Part shown: positions 54,180 through 64,000 of the stretch, piece after piece
Layout: each line of letters starts with the position of its first letter
Numbering within the stretch: position 1 is the first letter of the stretch
Assembly: GCA_016648135.1 (NCBI GenBank)
Contig: JADDOH010010000.1
Coordinates: forward strand, 1-64,000
Direction of reading: 5' to 3'
Length of the DNA: 64,000 nucleotides
Source: Agrypnia vestita
Lineage: Eukaryota > Arthropoda > Insecta > Trichoptera > Phryganeidae
Made by a program: the position numbers and the translations under genes
Notes under the pieces: generated by a model
Told to the model about the DNA's origin: nothing
Database searches by the model: none
Seen by the model: the letters and a program-made list of their open reading frames with translations, nothing else

Positions 54180-54970
54180 TATTTTTTGGTTTCCCATCTC
54201 AGACCTGAAAAATTTGGAATACATGTCTGAACATTTTTTCTTATTTACTCATTTTGTCAAAATTACAATAAAAACACTAATAATAAATGATGATCAAACC
54301 TGTTATGTATGTAAAGTGGTTACACATATTACGATTACTTGAGATTTTTTATCTGATTTTATGGATGATTGGTAACTGAGATATAACTGTTGTTAAAAAT
54401 TATCTACAAATCATCGATACAATCAGATACTAATCTTAAATAACGTTACAGTTTTTACCGGTTAAGATACCATCACTGCTAATTAATAACGGATTATTTT
54501 CATTAAATTATTTAAAATTTAAGAAAAATATCAAATTTAGTATATATTGTTTTCGAGGTTAATTTCTAGGACTTCATAATTATAGTTATGGAAATAAAAT
54601 GTTGAAATCTAGTTGTGTAATTTACTAGAGACGCGTTTCGCCTAGTCAGGGCATTATCAATCGAATAATATACATACGATTATCAAAAACTTGTATTTAC
54701 GAATATATCAATATTAATGTATGGATATATTCGTAATAAAAGAAAGCTTTATCAATTGTATGCATGAAATGAAAACACATTTCCAATTGACAATTTTCAG
54801 AATTTATATAAATTTTAAACAAACTCAAGTGATTCCAAGTAAAAATTTAGCAATTTAGACAAAAGGAATATTGATGTAAACTGTATACCTTTTACGAATC
54901 TATTTTTTTTTTAAATATATATTTCTAAGTTTCGTATCTCATGACGGAAATACTGTTACGAGATAAAACT
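54180..54970. other. non-coding with a hammerhead-like relic
   Basis: At 54612-54652 the minus strand reads GCCCTGACTAGGCGAAACGCGT. It keeps CTGA and GAAACGCGTC, but lacks a stem II, so it is only a relative of the hammerhead motifs. The rest is AT-rich. Confidence 0.4.
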
Positions 54971-54974
54971 TAAA

Positions 54975-55730
54975 GTTGATTTAAAAAAAATTTAGAGGAT
55001 AAACTGAGAAGAATAATGTAAAAAGATTCACGCGACAAAATATCGACGAGAAAAAGGCCCACGCGTCTAAAGATCCAATAAAGTTAGACCCAACAAAATT
55101 TCTAAAAAAAATTCTTATGAAAGAGCTTAAAATAAATTAATAAATATGGATAATGGTGACGAAATTATTTCATATACTGTTTCGCGAATTCATAAAAAAA
55201 GTAGCCCATCAAATCAATGAACGAAAATATTTATTGGTACCTTTTTAAAATATTTTTTTAGCCTAACTTAACCTAACATGTTTTTTTAGTTATGAAAGGT
55301 TACATATATGAAATATTTCCGTCTATTGATTTGATTGAAAAAATTTGTGAAAGAGTATATTCAATGATGTCGTCACCATTATCAATTCATTAATTTTTTT
55401 AAATCTCTTTCACAAGAATAACATTTAGAATTTTTGTTGTATCTAATGTCTCGTGGATCTTTTGTTGTCGGATCAAATGTCCGTGAACCTTTTGTTTATA
55501 GACCAAATGTTCGTGGAACTTTTATCGTTGGGCCAAATGTCTGTAGACTTTATGTGGACCTTTTTACGTTGGACCAAATGTTCGTGGATCTTTTGTCGTT
55601 GTACTAAACATCCGTGGATCTTTTGTCGTTGTACTAAATATCCGTGGATCTTTTGTCGTTGTACTAAATATCCGTGGATCTTTTGCCGTTGGACCAAATA
55701 TTCGTGGATATTTTGTCGTGTCACGATCAG
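54975..55730. mobile_element. foldback element with a 30-bp minisatellite in its ends
   Basis: 55440-55722 holds about nine 30-bp units of the type CCGTGGATCTTTTGTCGTTG plus TACTAAATAT; the last four are nearly identical. The left part (55010-55100) holds degenerate inverted units (AAAAGATTCACG, AAAGATCCAATAAAGTTAG). Inside, GGATAATGGTGACGAAAT (55151) and ATGTCGTCACCATTATCAAT (55368) are inverted copies. A diverged copy without the long array is at 34620-35150. The 30-bp period keeps long frames open on both strands, which should not be called genes. Confidence 0.65.
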
Positions 55731-55739
55731 AGAAAGATG

Positions 55740-56080
55740 GGGGTGTTTATTATTTTAATTTATTGCGCTAGGGGTCCCGCTGCCGCCGTGGCCGGTCCTC
55801 CCAGGGTTGCGGCCGCCGCGCCATTAGGAGCCGCTGGCTTCACATATCATTAACCACACTTATTCCAACCGGAACTGCGCCACTTGACACATACAACACA
55901 CGCCATTGGCTCGGGGCTGAAGTGCGCGATATACTGCCGCCATCTCTGTACGGTACTGCCGCGGAGACCGTAATCTCGGCCCAGGGGCGAACCGGGCGAG
56001 GCGACCACGCCCTTGTATTTAAATATAAAATAATAATTAGCTACCTTCCAAAAAAAAGAGTGTCACAATAGGAACTCTCT
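55740..56080. other. GC-rich patch, no gene called
   Basis: GGGTCCCGCTGCCGCCGTGG and GGGTTGCGGCCGCCGCGCCA mark a GC-rich block at about 55770-56010. No open frame with splice context is recognised. It adjoins repeat R5. Confidence 0.35.
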
Positions 56081-56084
56081 AGCA

Positions 56085-56360
56085 GAATTAATAATTAACT
56101 AAACTCTTCTGGAAACTTCGAGAACATCGGGTCTTTATAAATTCGCAACGGCATTGTGTGACGTTCGGTGATTACATAGATAAAGCGACCGAGCGACAAT
56201 AAATTTAGAGAGTACCTAACGGGCGTTCGGAAACAGTGCGTTCCCATGCATGCAAATATTTTGAGACTAGTATAAAGTGTTCCGCAGAAAAGCGATAAAT
56301 ACGAAATTGTTCCGAATCACGTAGTAGTGCTTCAACTAAATTCATATTCAGATATTTTAA
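56085..56360 (-). repeat. dispersed repeat R5, copy 3, with HSE units
   Basis: Inverse homologue of 17330-17600 and 23330-23600. Four contiguous HSE pentamers lie at 56106-56125 (CTTCT GGAAA CTTCG AGAAC), close to a TTTATAA box on the minus strand. The arrangement resembles an LTR promoter. Confidence 0.6.
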
Positions 56361-56364
56361 TTAA

Positions 56365-57465
56365 TAATCAAAAATTTATGTAATTTAAATTGTCTCCATA
56401 GCCACGATACCGTGAGATAATTATGGTTTTTATTTTTTATTTACATATTTTACATATTACATTTGCCTCTCCCAACACAGAGCTCTCTAGTGAGACAGGC
56501 ATAGTAAAATCAAACCTTACCATTGTATATAAGTAAAGCAATGAAATAAATGGAATGAAATGAAAATACATGACTTTATTTAGTTAATAATTCAATTATA
56601 TCTTTGACAAATATTAACCATACAGTGTCACGGATTCGTGGAGGTGGCAGACGAAATGAACCACTTAAAATTAATTAAAATTTTATATATCATACATAAA
56701 GTCACCGGATGCAATTTGAATTTCAGCATTATTTTGTAATTCATACTAGTCATTCGAGAATATTCCACTTGTCAAAACAAATGCTGACGCACACCGTTTG
56801 TATCGCCTCTAGAAATTTTGCACGCAGAAACCCTTTCACGCCTTTTCCTATGTGCCAGGTAATGTTTGCCTTCTGTGATATTCGCTTCTGTGGAATCGTA
56901 GCCGTCAAAACAAAAATTATTGCGCAACGGACCCAACAGGATTATGCCAGAACATATTCCAAACCCTTCCAGTTTTTTCTAATTTATTCCGAACCCATGA
57001 TTATGTTCAATTCCTTTTGTTTCTAACGTCTCGTGATACAACATCCATTTTTATTTTGATGAGGATGCGAAGCTTTACGGCGGTCACGTGCTTCCAGCAA
57101 AGTAGCAAAAATGGTTGCACGACGGTTCATTTTGGCTTGCGACCACGCGTCTGTATTATATCGGTGCCGCCCTGTCAGTCTGGTACGTTATTATATTATA
57201 CGTACAGGAAAGGCGATCGTATCGTATTCTTATATTACCAATCCGCTTCTCTCCCACTTTATCTGCGCCGAATATCAAATCCAAATAAATCTGCAGCCAC
57301 ATATGGCGAATAGCTGCGACCCAGAAGCGACGAGCGACATACCGTGTCCCGGCGCGCGGCATAGATACACCTCTACACTACAGGGATACCAGCGAACAGG
57401 GACACTTTCATGTTTAATCTAAATCAATCCAAAAATTAATTTTATTATTTGTTTTAATCTACTTA
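56365..57465. other. non-coding with a LINE-like tail
   Basis: 56420-56560 (TTGCCTCTCCCAACACAGAG, CTAGTGAGACAGGCATAG, AATAAATGGAATGAAATGA) resembles an insect non-LTR 3' end. Frames at 56709-57026 and 57017-57422 overlap in several registers and have no recognised homology. Confidence 0.35.
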
Positions 57466-57470
57466 TATAT

Positions 57471-57925
57471 TTACTAGCTGGTCGTACCCGGCGTTGCACG
57501 GATTGAGGATTAAGTAAAAAATAAGTTTGTGAGGGAAAACAAAGGGTCCGCCGTTCTCTAAAAAACAATGTTTCCATCTAATGTTAACATAAGTTATTGT
57601 AACATAACTGTAATACTTAGACTTTTTTGTAGATTTTAATGTCCTCTATAAAACTGTAGTACATTACTTTGCTTTATTGTAAATAATTTCCGCAGCCTAC
57701 GCAATATAAGTTTTTTTTTCGTAATTTTTTCACACGTTGGGTTACATTATCGAAGTTTTCATACGGATCCATAACATTTTTGAAAATATTCTATAGTCTA
57801 TGTTCATCAGGGATAATGTAGGATTCTGAATGTGAAAGAATTTTTCAAATCGGTCCAGTAGTTTCGGAGCCTATTAAATTCAAACACACAATCAAATCTT
57901 TCCTCTTTATAATGTTAGTATAGAT
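57471..57925 (+). repeat. ACTAGC...TAGTATAGATT interspersed repeat
   Basis: It begins ACTAGCTGGTCGTACCCGGC and ends AAATCGGTCCAGTAGTTTCG, then TTTATAATGTTAGTATAGAT. I recognise this start/end wording as a very common lepidopteran interspersed repeat; its class is uncertain. Confidence 0.6.
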
Positions 57926-57929
57926 TAAT

Positions 57930-58530
57930 TACATCTACATGTTTCGGAAAAACCTTTCCATCGTAAGGGTGTTTTATATACTATATCAAAATGAAAGATG
58001 TCTTTTGTTTTGGTTTTCTAAATTATTTAAAAAAATATTTTTAAGTATTATTGCTGAAGTTCTTGATTATGAAAAATTATTGGATATCTTTTTGGAATTG
58101 GAATTATAATTAAATTTAATTGATTATTTATAATATTTTATAATTTATGGAAATAAAATTTGTTTACGCCACTTTTTTTTTAAATTTAAGAAAGTTGTCT
58201 AAACAAAGTTTGTTTCTATAAATTATAATTATAATGTCACCACAAAATAATTTTGCTGTGTTTGAAGAAGAAGTTAATAATATTTTGTTTACTTTTACAT
58301 GCTTGACTAATTTCTAATGATTCTTAATTATTTAATTTCAGACCAAAATTATTTATGTGCAAAATAGAAAGTCCTAAATCTTATCAAAACCGTGATCATT
58401 TTCTAATAAATGATTTGAAAATGCAGAAAAATCATGATTATTCAGATATCTCAAATGCTCTTTGACTCTTATATTATAATTACGGCCGGTTTTTTCAATA
58501 TAAAACGCTGTACAATCTTTGCATTTTTAA
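57930..58530 (-). mobile_element. Penelope-like element 3' fragment: GIY-YIG domain plus hammerhead-like motif (family 2)
   Basis: At 58374-58528 the minus strand encodes KDCTAFYIEKTGRNYNIRVK, then EHLRYLNNHDF, SAFSNHLLENDHGF and a stop. This is a recognisable GIY-YIG endonuclease segment (FYI.KTGR and the R.KEHL helix), the C-terminal domain that distinguishes Penelope-like elements. About 390 bp downstream on the same strand (57935-57985) lies CTTACGA, the GGAAA.../TTTCC stem, GAAACATGTA, a homologue of the motif at 10362 with one core base changed (G5 to U). Upstream reverse-transcriptase sequence is not recognised. Confidence 0.75.
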
Positions 58531-58849
58531 TTTTTAAAATATCAGTCAACAAAGTTGCTCAACCAATTTAAAAATGAATCATTCCTTATACTACACTGTT
58601 TCTATGATCCCTCGTAGTTCTGGCCTCCCCAAGAATTAGATCTATTGATCCTTATAACATCCCTGCACTTTTAAACATTATCAAATCAAGTGCACGTAGA
58701 AACAAGAACGCCTACACTATTTTTTTGTATGAATAATATTACTAATGCGGAATATAACTCGCCGCTCTTCAGAGACTAGTCTTTTTTATAAGTTAAAACA
58801 TTAGAAAGACTACATATTTGAAATGTATTTTTAAACATTTAATTTTCTT

Positions 58850-59150
58850 ATATAGGTATATACCTAAATATACTTTTAACTGTGCGTATGATTTTTTATA
58901 TATATTACTTTACTTTCACTATTGCTTTTGTATTATACAATATATACTGTTCTTATTATCCACATTTTATATTTATATTCTCAATTAATTAATCTTGTAG
59001 TTATATAGTATTTTGTTTTATATGTATATTATTTTGTTCTCACTATATTGCTCAGCTGCTCATCTCGGCACAGGTTCTTCCTAGTGAGATGAGCGGCTCC
59101 ATCTCCTATGTCATGTAACAAGATGAAGATAAATAAAAAAATAAAAAATT
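58850..59150 (+). repeat. retroelement 3' end R9, copy 2
   Basis: Inverse homologue of 37161-37470, ending in GATGAAGATAAATAAAAAAA-like tail sequence. Confidence 0.65.
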
Positions 59151-59310
59151 ATATATAATAAAAGGCTCCGCACATAAGTTCATTGAGTTTTGTTTTTACC
59201 ATTAATTGATAAAAACAAAACTAGTATGGCGGTTATTTGTGGTGCAACACGATTATTTTAATTTAAACTAAATTAAACTTTGTAAAACACATACTGAGTT
59301 GATGTGTTAT

Positions 59311-59368
59311 TTCGTCACTAGTATAGTTTCGAGAGTAGCGGTTACTCTTATCATCAGGTGTATTTTTT
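59311..59368 (-). ncRNA. hammerhead-like motif with canonical CTGATGA and a real stem III
   Basis: The minus strand reads CCTGATGA (complement of 59351-59357), stem II AGAGTA/TACTCT, GAAAC (complement of 59326-59330), then ACTA/TAGT stem III with loop TAC. The base at the cleavage position is G, which is not a permitted H, so activity is doubtful. Confidence 0.5.
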
Positions 59369-59379
59369 ACGTGTGCGCA

Positions 59380-60525
59380 TTTCAGAATTTAATTTAGTGT
59401 AAATTGATTTTTATCATTTTCTTAGAAATTGGTATGTATAGTATGACCACTATAATAATGCGGTTAAACTAATCTGCACACAAACACATTTGAAGGAAGG
59501 GCGTAACCTAATTTATTTATTTTTTGGTCTTCTAACAGGAAGACATAAATACGTGGTAAGAAAAGAATACGAAAAATTAGTTATATGTCTTCCACAATTA
59601 TAGGACGTCACAGATGAGAAAATGATAATTTTACAGACTTATTTAACATATATTTTTTAATTTCACATTTTTATACAAAGAATAATTTAACAGACATAGA
59701 CAGTACTCAGTGATAAGAAGGCAAAATGTTAATTTGTAATGAGTATAATGTATGTACAGAATCTGCCTCACCAATACACGTCCATTTGCTTCAGTTGGCG
59801 CCCGAAATTTGACGAATCGTCTTCGGGCAGCTGCGCGTGGCCGAAATGTCAGACGCATTCCCACAACGGTCGAGTTCCACTGTCCAAGAAAATTGACCAA
59901 ACACTTTTTATGTTTTTGAAAGAAACTTTTTGAGAAGACGTTGTGGTGCAGTGACGTTGAGTTGCCCCTGTGCGCATGTGCATATGGGGACAAAGAACAA
60001 TCGCAACACGTTGGGCTGTTTGAAATTATTGCGAAATTCCGATTAAGAACGGGTGCGGGGTATTAGATCATTGTGCAATTTATTTATTTCTTCGGGAAAA
60101 TTTCCATGTTCGAAAATACCGATCTGGAACAGTGGACGAGATAAGAATGTAATGAACACGTGTGAAAATGATTTAAGTATCGAGAGCGTTGCAAATCTCG
60201 CAAGTCGCAGATTGGCGTTTCGTCGCTGGGGCGCACTTCAGGGCCTTGCGAACGCCCGTATTTCTTTGCCGTCGAATGTTCAAGTTTTGATCGAATCCCG
60301 AATGTCGAAGATCGAATCCCGAATAATAGAAATGACAGGTTCGTCACTGCACGAAGTAAGGCAGACTCGGGAGCCGGATGATAAGTGAACAACTTCTCAC
60401 CAGTGCTGAGGGCATCAAACACTTTAACAAAAATTTATTCACTATAAAATAAGTAAAAAAAAACAACATGAAAAACCCACATACTATTGTATGTGGGTTT
60501 TTAAATAAAATAGGTGGGTAAAATA
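59380..60525. other. non-coding, nothing firm
   Basis: 59750-60420 is somewhat GC-richer, with frames on both strands (59643-59993 minus, 60053-60388 plus) and no recognised homology. A perfect 14-bp hairpin AAAAACCCACATAC/TATT loop lies at 60471-60502. Confidence 0.35.
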
Positions 60526-60529
60526 TTTT

Positions 60530-60777
60530 TTACAAATTTTTGGAATGTTTCTAATCATTTTATTTGACTTGTATCAAAGCGAATGAATTGTTAATATTCA
60601 ATATAAACATTATTTTATGTTTGTTTAATATTTTACAAAAGATAAGCTAAAACATTTAAAAAAAAAAATTGATGTCAGTTATCTTCATAACTGTCGACAT
60701 TTCACCCAAATATTTTCTGTTTATAATTGAATGAAGAAACCTCCCCGAAATTTGTGCTACTAGCTACGAAATACCTG
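60530..60777. mobile_element. hairpin-MITE relative, right half
   Basis: It contains CATTTTATTTGACTTGTATC and CATAACTGTCGACATTTCAC, and ends GCTACTAGCTACGAAATACC, TG, then TA. The left half is missing. Confidence 0.6.
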
Positions 60778-60904
60778 TATAGTGAAGAAAATAAGAAAAA
60801 TTTTAAACTTTCAAAACTTTTCAATTTTTTAAATTTTTTCAACTTTTCAAAACTTTAAAATTTTAAAATTTTAAACCTAAGAAAATTTTTCAATACTTTT
60901 TATA

Positions 60905-62189
60905 TTAGGTCCTTACATATGAAATTGGGGTTTTGCCGTACTGGCAAATTTGATCTCAAATATCTTCTCTTTGGTTAGGAATTCCAAATCCAAATTTATA
61001 CAGATATTTACTCATGTATTTGTGTTTTGAAAATTATAATTCATTTGTTTTTTCCTCAATTGTTTTTTTCTTTGCGTCACTCAGTTTACAAAATGAAAAA
61101 CTTGAAATATCGCGTTATTTACGAGTACGAGTTCCACCGTGGCACCAGCGCTGCAGAAACGGCTCGAAGGATTAATGATGTGTATGGCGACGGTGCCGCA
61201 AAAGAAAACACAGTGCGTTTTTGGTTCCAACGTTTTCGTTCTGGAAATTTCGACCTGCAGAACAAGCCCCGTGGACGGCCGGAGACCAAAGTTGATAATG
61301 AAGAATTGAAGGCTATTGTGGAAGCGGATCCATCGCAAACCACATCCGAGTTAGCTGCAGGCTGCGGTGTTAGTGATAAAACTGTTTTAATCCACTTGAA
61401 GCAAATTGGTAAGGTGAAAAAGCTTGAAAGGTGGGTACCTCACGAATTGAGTGAAGCAAATCAACAAACGCGCGTTGACTGCTGCGTTGCATTACTCAAC
61501 CGGCACAATAATGAAGGGATTTTAAATCGAATCATTACCTGTGATGAAAAGTGGATCCTGTACGATAATCGAAAGCGCTCATCGCAATGGCTGAACCCTG
61601 CCGAACCAGCCAAACCATGCCCCAAGCGAAAATTGACTCCAAAAAAGTTACTTGTGAGCGTTTGGTGGACTAGTGCTGGTGTCGTTCACTACAGCTTTCT
61701 TAAATCTGGCCAGACGATTACGGCAGATGTCTATTGTCAGCAACTGCAAACCATGATGGAAAAGCTAGCTGCTAAACAACCGAGGCTGGTTAATCGCTCT
61801 AGGCCACTGCTGCTTCATGATAACGCTAGACCACACACTGCACAACAGACGGCTACCAAATTAGAGGAGCTTCAATTGGAATGTCTAAGACATCCACCGT
61901 ACTCTCCGGACCTTGCCCCAACAGATTACCATTTTTTTTTGAAATTTGGATAACTTCTTGCAAAGGAAAAAATTCAACTCCGATGGGGCAGTCCAAACCG
62001 CCTTCAAAGATTTTATTGATTCCCGTCCGAATGGTTTTTTTAGTAAAGAGATCGATGAATTACCTATGAGATGGCAAAAGTGCATAGATAGTAATGGTAC
62101 ATACTTTGATTAAATAAATATATTATAATAAAAAAATCGACTTTATGTTCCTCCCATATTAAACGCCAATTTCATATGTAAGGACCTAA
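60905..62189 (+). mobile_element. mariner element, structurally complete
   Basis: It is bounded by terminal inverted repeats of about 28 bp (TTAGGTCCTTACATATGAAA at the left, its complement at 62170-62189) with TA duplications at 60903-60904 and 62190-62191. The length of 1285 bp is typical for mariner. It contains one transposase gene. It is very similar to the 3' copy at 1-439 in the same orientation. Confidence 0.95.
61093..62113 (+). pseudogene. mariner transposase, single frameshift
   Basis: Translation from ATG 61093 (MKNLKYRVIYEYEFHRGTSA) gives a helix-turn-helix N-terminus with an FWFQRFRSGNFDL segment, the WVPHEL linker motif, TCDEKW with the first catalytic Asp, HDNARPHTA with the second, and YSPDLAPTDYHFF with the third, 34 residues after the second. 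An upstream in-frame ATG at 61027 adds 22 hydrophobic residues and is unlikely to be used. A run of nine T's near 61933, where the copy at 1-361 has seven T's then C, adds one base. The main frame therefore ends at 61953, and the last 50 or so codons lie in the next frame up to TAA 62111-62113. All three catalytic Asp are before the break, but the conserved C-terminus is lost. Without the shift the length (about 339 aa) is normal. Confidence 0.92.
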
Positions 62190-62194
62190 TACTT

Positions 62195-63065
62195 AAAAAT
62201 TTTTGTGCACATTGTACAAATATTTAAATGATGTGTTGTAACATTGGAAATCGAAAATATTTTTTCTTTAAATTATTTTGTTTTTATGATTTATTTTATA
62301 TTTTTAATTTTGTAAATTGTTTGTTAATTTAGATAATATTTACTGTTTAGATTCCATTAGCGAGCTTGTCTCCTTTGGCAGAGTCCTCTTCCTAGTTAAG
62401 AAAACTTCTAATAACATTAAACACAATCAAATATCAAGTATTAATTAATAAGGACGTATGCGTTCGTCGTAACGAAGATACAGTGGTGTCGAAACCAGTA
62501 GACGTAAAGTTACTCCAAATGGTCAATACAAAGTTATTTGATAAATTAATAATTATATCCAACCACATAATTAACGCTATAAACATAAAATAAATCAAGC
62601 AATTAAAAAAAATACTGGAATAAACTATTGCAGTGAGGGTACGTCAAAATTTACACATGCGTTATAATAAATAAAATACAATCTTTAAATAACTTTTTCA
62701 GATCGCGTTTTAAAAAATATTATCAAGCAGTACAGCATCAATAAAATACGTGTACTAAATTAACATTAATTTAAATAAATTAAAACTTTTTATAGAATTG
62801 CTGCTATTAAAGTGTGATTCAGTATTAAAATAGAATGGAATATGTTAAGCCTTCTGACCGAATCTTGTTGGGAGATTTATTAGGACATGATATCACGTTG
62901 TAAAAATAAAACGTGCAAAAAATGTAAATAAAAAATATTCTATAAATAAATATATAAACGATAAATTAAAATTTACTGGGAAAGTTCTTCGATTCTTCAA
63001 TAGTGGAAATTCGACAACAATATGCACGGGAGTATATTTATTATTTTTAAAATATCGCAATTATA
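62195..63065. other. non-coding, nothing recognised
   Basis: Strongly AT-rich; no repeats or open frames of interest. Confidence 0.4.
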
Positions 63066-63069
63066 ATAA

Positions 63070-63235
63070 TTCCGTCTGCCCATCCGTCCGTCAGTCGTAA
63101 TTTCTTGTAATGTTCGTAACTTTTTTACAGTATAATTATTTTTTTTATTAATAAATATTGACTTCTTCTTTAGGAACCGACATGTAAAAGTACCGTCATT
63201 TTTGAGAGGTTACAGCTAGTGTTACATAATTGTGC
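63070..63235 (+). repeat. dispersed repeat R2, copy 3
   Basis: Homologous to 15925-16095 (TTCTTTAGGAACCGACATGT, AAAAGTACC, GGTTACAGCTAG). Confidence 0.6.
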
Positions 63236-63299
63236 ACATGAATATACATATTACATATGCTCTAGTATAAACAAACAATTACTAACAATTTTCTACGTG

Positions 63300-63440
63300 T
63301 TGTTCTCACGCTGGAAATGGTGAACGTTGCATTGTGTAAAGTTGCCCCACATAAGACAGCTTATAAGCCCTGGGCCACCCTATAAAATCTTCCATATAAA
63401 TAGCTTCGTCTCTGTAAGACCTCTATAATTTATCTAAATT
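63300..63440 (+). repeat. dispersed repeat R6, second copy
   Basis: GGTGAACGTTGCATTGTGTA, TAAGCCCTGGGCCACC, AAATAGCTTCGTCTCTGTAA and TATAATTTATCT match 20800-20965 and 22450-22560. The remaining 63445-64000 contains no recognised gene; the minus frame 63570-63800 is unsupported. Confidence 0.55.
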
Positions 63441-64000
63441 AATAATTATCCCTCTGTGGACAAAATCCGGTAATCGTGTTCTCAGAACATACATACATAT
63501 AAAGATATTGTTAAAATTTTTTTACGTTCATTTATGATTCACTGTACGTTTCTATATTTCTGCTTAAACCTACCCTGAATGATGATAACAGTCAAAAGTA
63601 TCTACAAATTCTTCACAACACTCCTTCAAGGTTGTATTGCCGCCTTCTGCGCGTGCGTGCTTACAGTTCGTACGACTGCGGTCACGTATCCCAAATTTGA
63701 TCCCGATCGCGTCATTTGCCTTTCGATTTCTACATAAAACGTTTAAGCTGTACATTATTTCTTCCATCGAATAAAATAGATACATACTAAATCGGAACAT
63801 TTTTCATTCCTACTTCCTGTCACGCGCTCCCGTCATCGCTTTCACAAAATTTGCGCCATGAACCCAGCGCAAATATGTTACACATCAAAAGAACGAGCGA
63901 GTCTTACAGTAGTCGCATATGATATGTATCGTTTGACATCTCACAATTAAAAATATTAATAGAGCAACAACAGAAATTAACATCAAAATTTAAAAAAGCT

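Noticed and set aside
55453..55758. About 100-codon frames on both strands with repeated peptides
   Set aside because: They are produced by the 30-bp minisatellite period and lack any other coding evidence.
60053..60422. Frames of about 110 codons on both strands
   Set aside because: No homology, no splice sites, and internal repetition of GATCGAATCCCGAAT explains part of the openness.
60471..60502. Perfect hairpin followed by T-rich sequence, resembling a bacterial terminator
   Set aside because: This is animal nuclear DNA; intrinsic terminators do not apply and no RNA gene is adjacent.

Overview
This is insect nuclear DNA, most likely from a moth or butterfly. It is AT-rich and gene-poor. 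It carries repeat families I associate with Lepidoptera: RTE-like non-LTR tails ending in short tandem repeats, 'ACTAGCTG...' interspersed repeats, tRNA-derived SINEs, mariner, hAT and Harbinger relatives, and Penelope-like elements. I see no rRNA genes, no convincing functional tRNA gene, no CRISPR and no bacterial operons. Species and all family names come from pattern recognition, not database searches.

Host gene content is very low. The one clear host coding region is an exon at 28620-29444 (+). It has a CpG-rich, promoter-like region upstream (about 27220-27680), a presumed 5' leader, and a consensus splice donor at 29445. It encodes an acidic, Leu/Gln/Asp-rich protein start with a KRRK basic patch and a repeated LDLRQ/LLKTQ motif, which I cannot assign to a family. 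A GC-rich, phase-compatible candidate terminal exon lies 24.6 kb downstream (54091-54171). If both are correct, the second half of the window is mostly one giant intron. Other CpG-rich islands (4505-4715, 16125-16440, 32830-33230, 39390-39660) and a paired-CRE block (36395-36505) could be alternative promoters or enhancers.

The rest is a repeat mosaic. A mariner 3' half (1-439) and a complete but frameshifted mariner (60905-62189) sit near the two ends in the same orientation. Between them are hairpin MITEs, two hAT-type elements (one nested in an older repeat), a TTA-flanked Harbinger-type element, two probable LTRs, several RTE/non-LTR 3' fragments, at least six copies of one tRNA-SINE family, and inverted-repeat elements with minisatellite ends.

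The most interesting signal is a set of hammerhead-ribozyme-like motifs (CTGANGA - stem II hairpin - GAAA - very short stem III - GTH). They fall into at least four sequence families, two copies each. Two of them lie just downstream, on the same strand, of degraded GIY-YIG endonuclease coding sequence typical of Penelope-like elements. Several sit inside inverted-repeat (foldback) units that share a tail resembling CCACAAAGTTAA; one is a perfect, spacer-free 220-bp palindrome. A second striking signal is dense arrays of heat-shock-element pentamers (nGAAn/nTTCn) inside dispersed repeats, best at 12650-12840 and 2206-2230.
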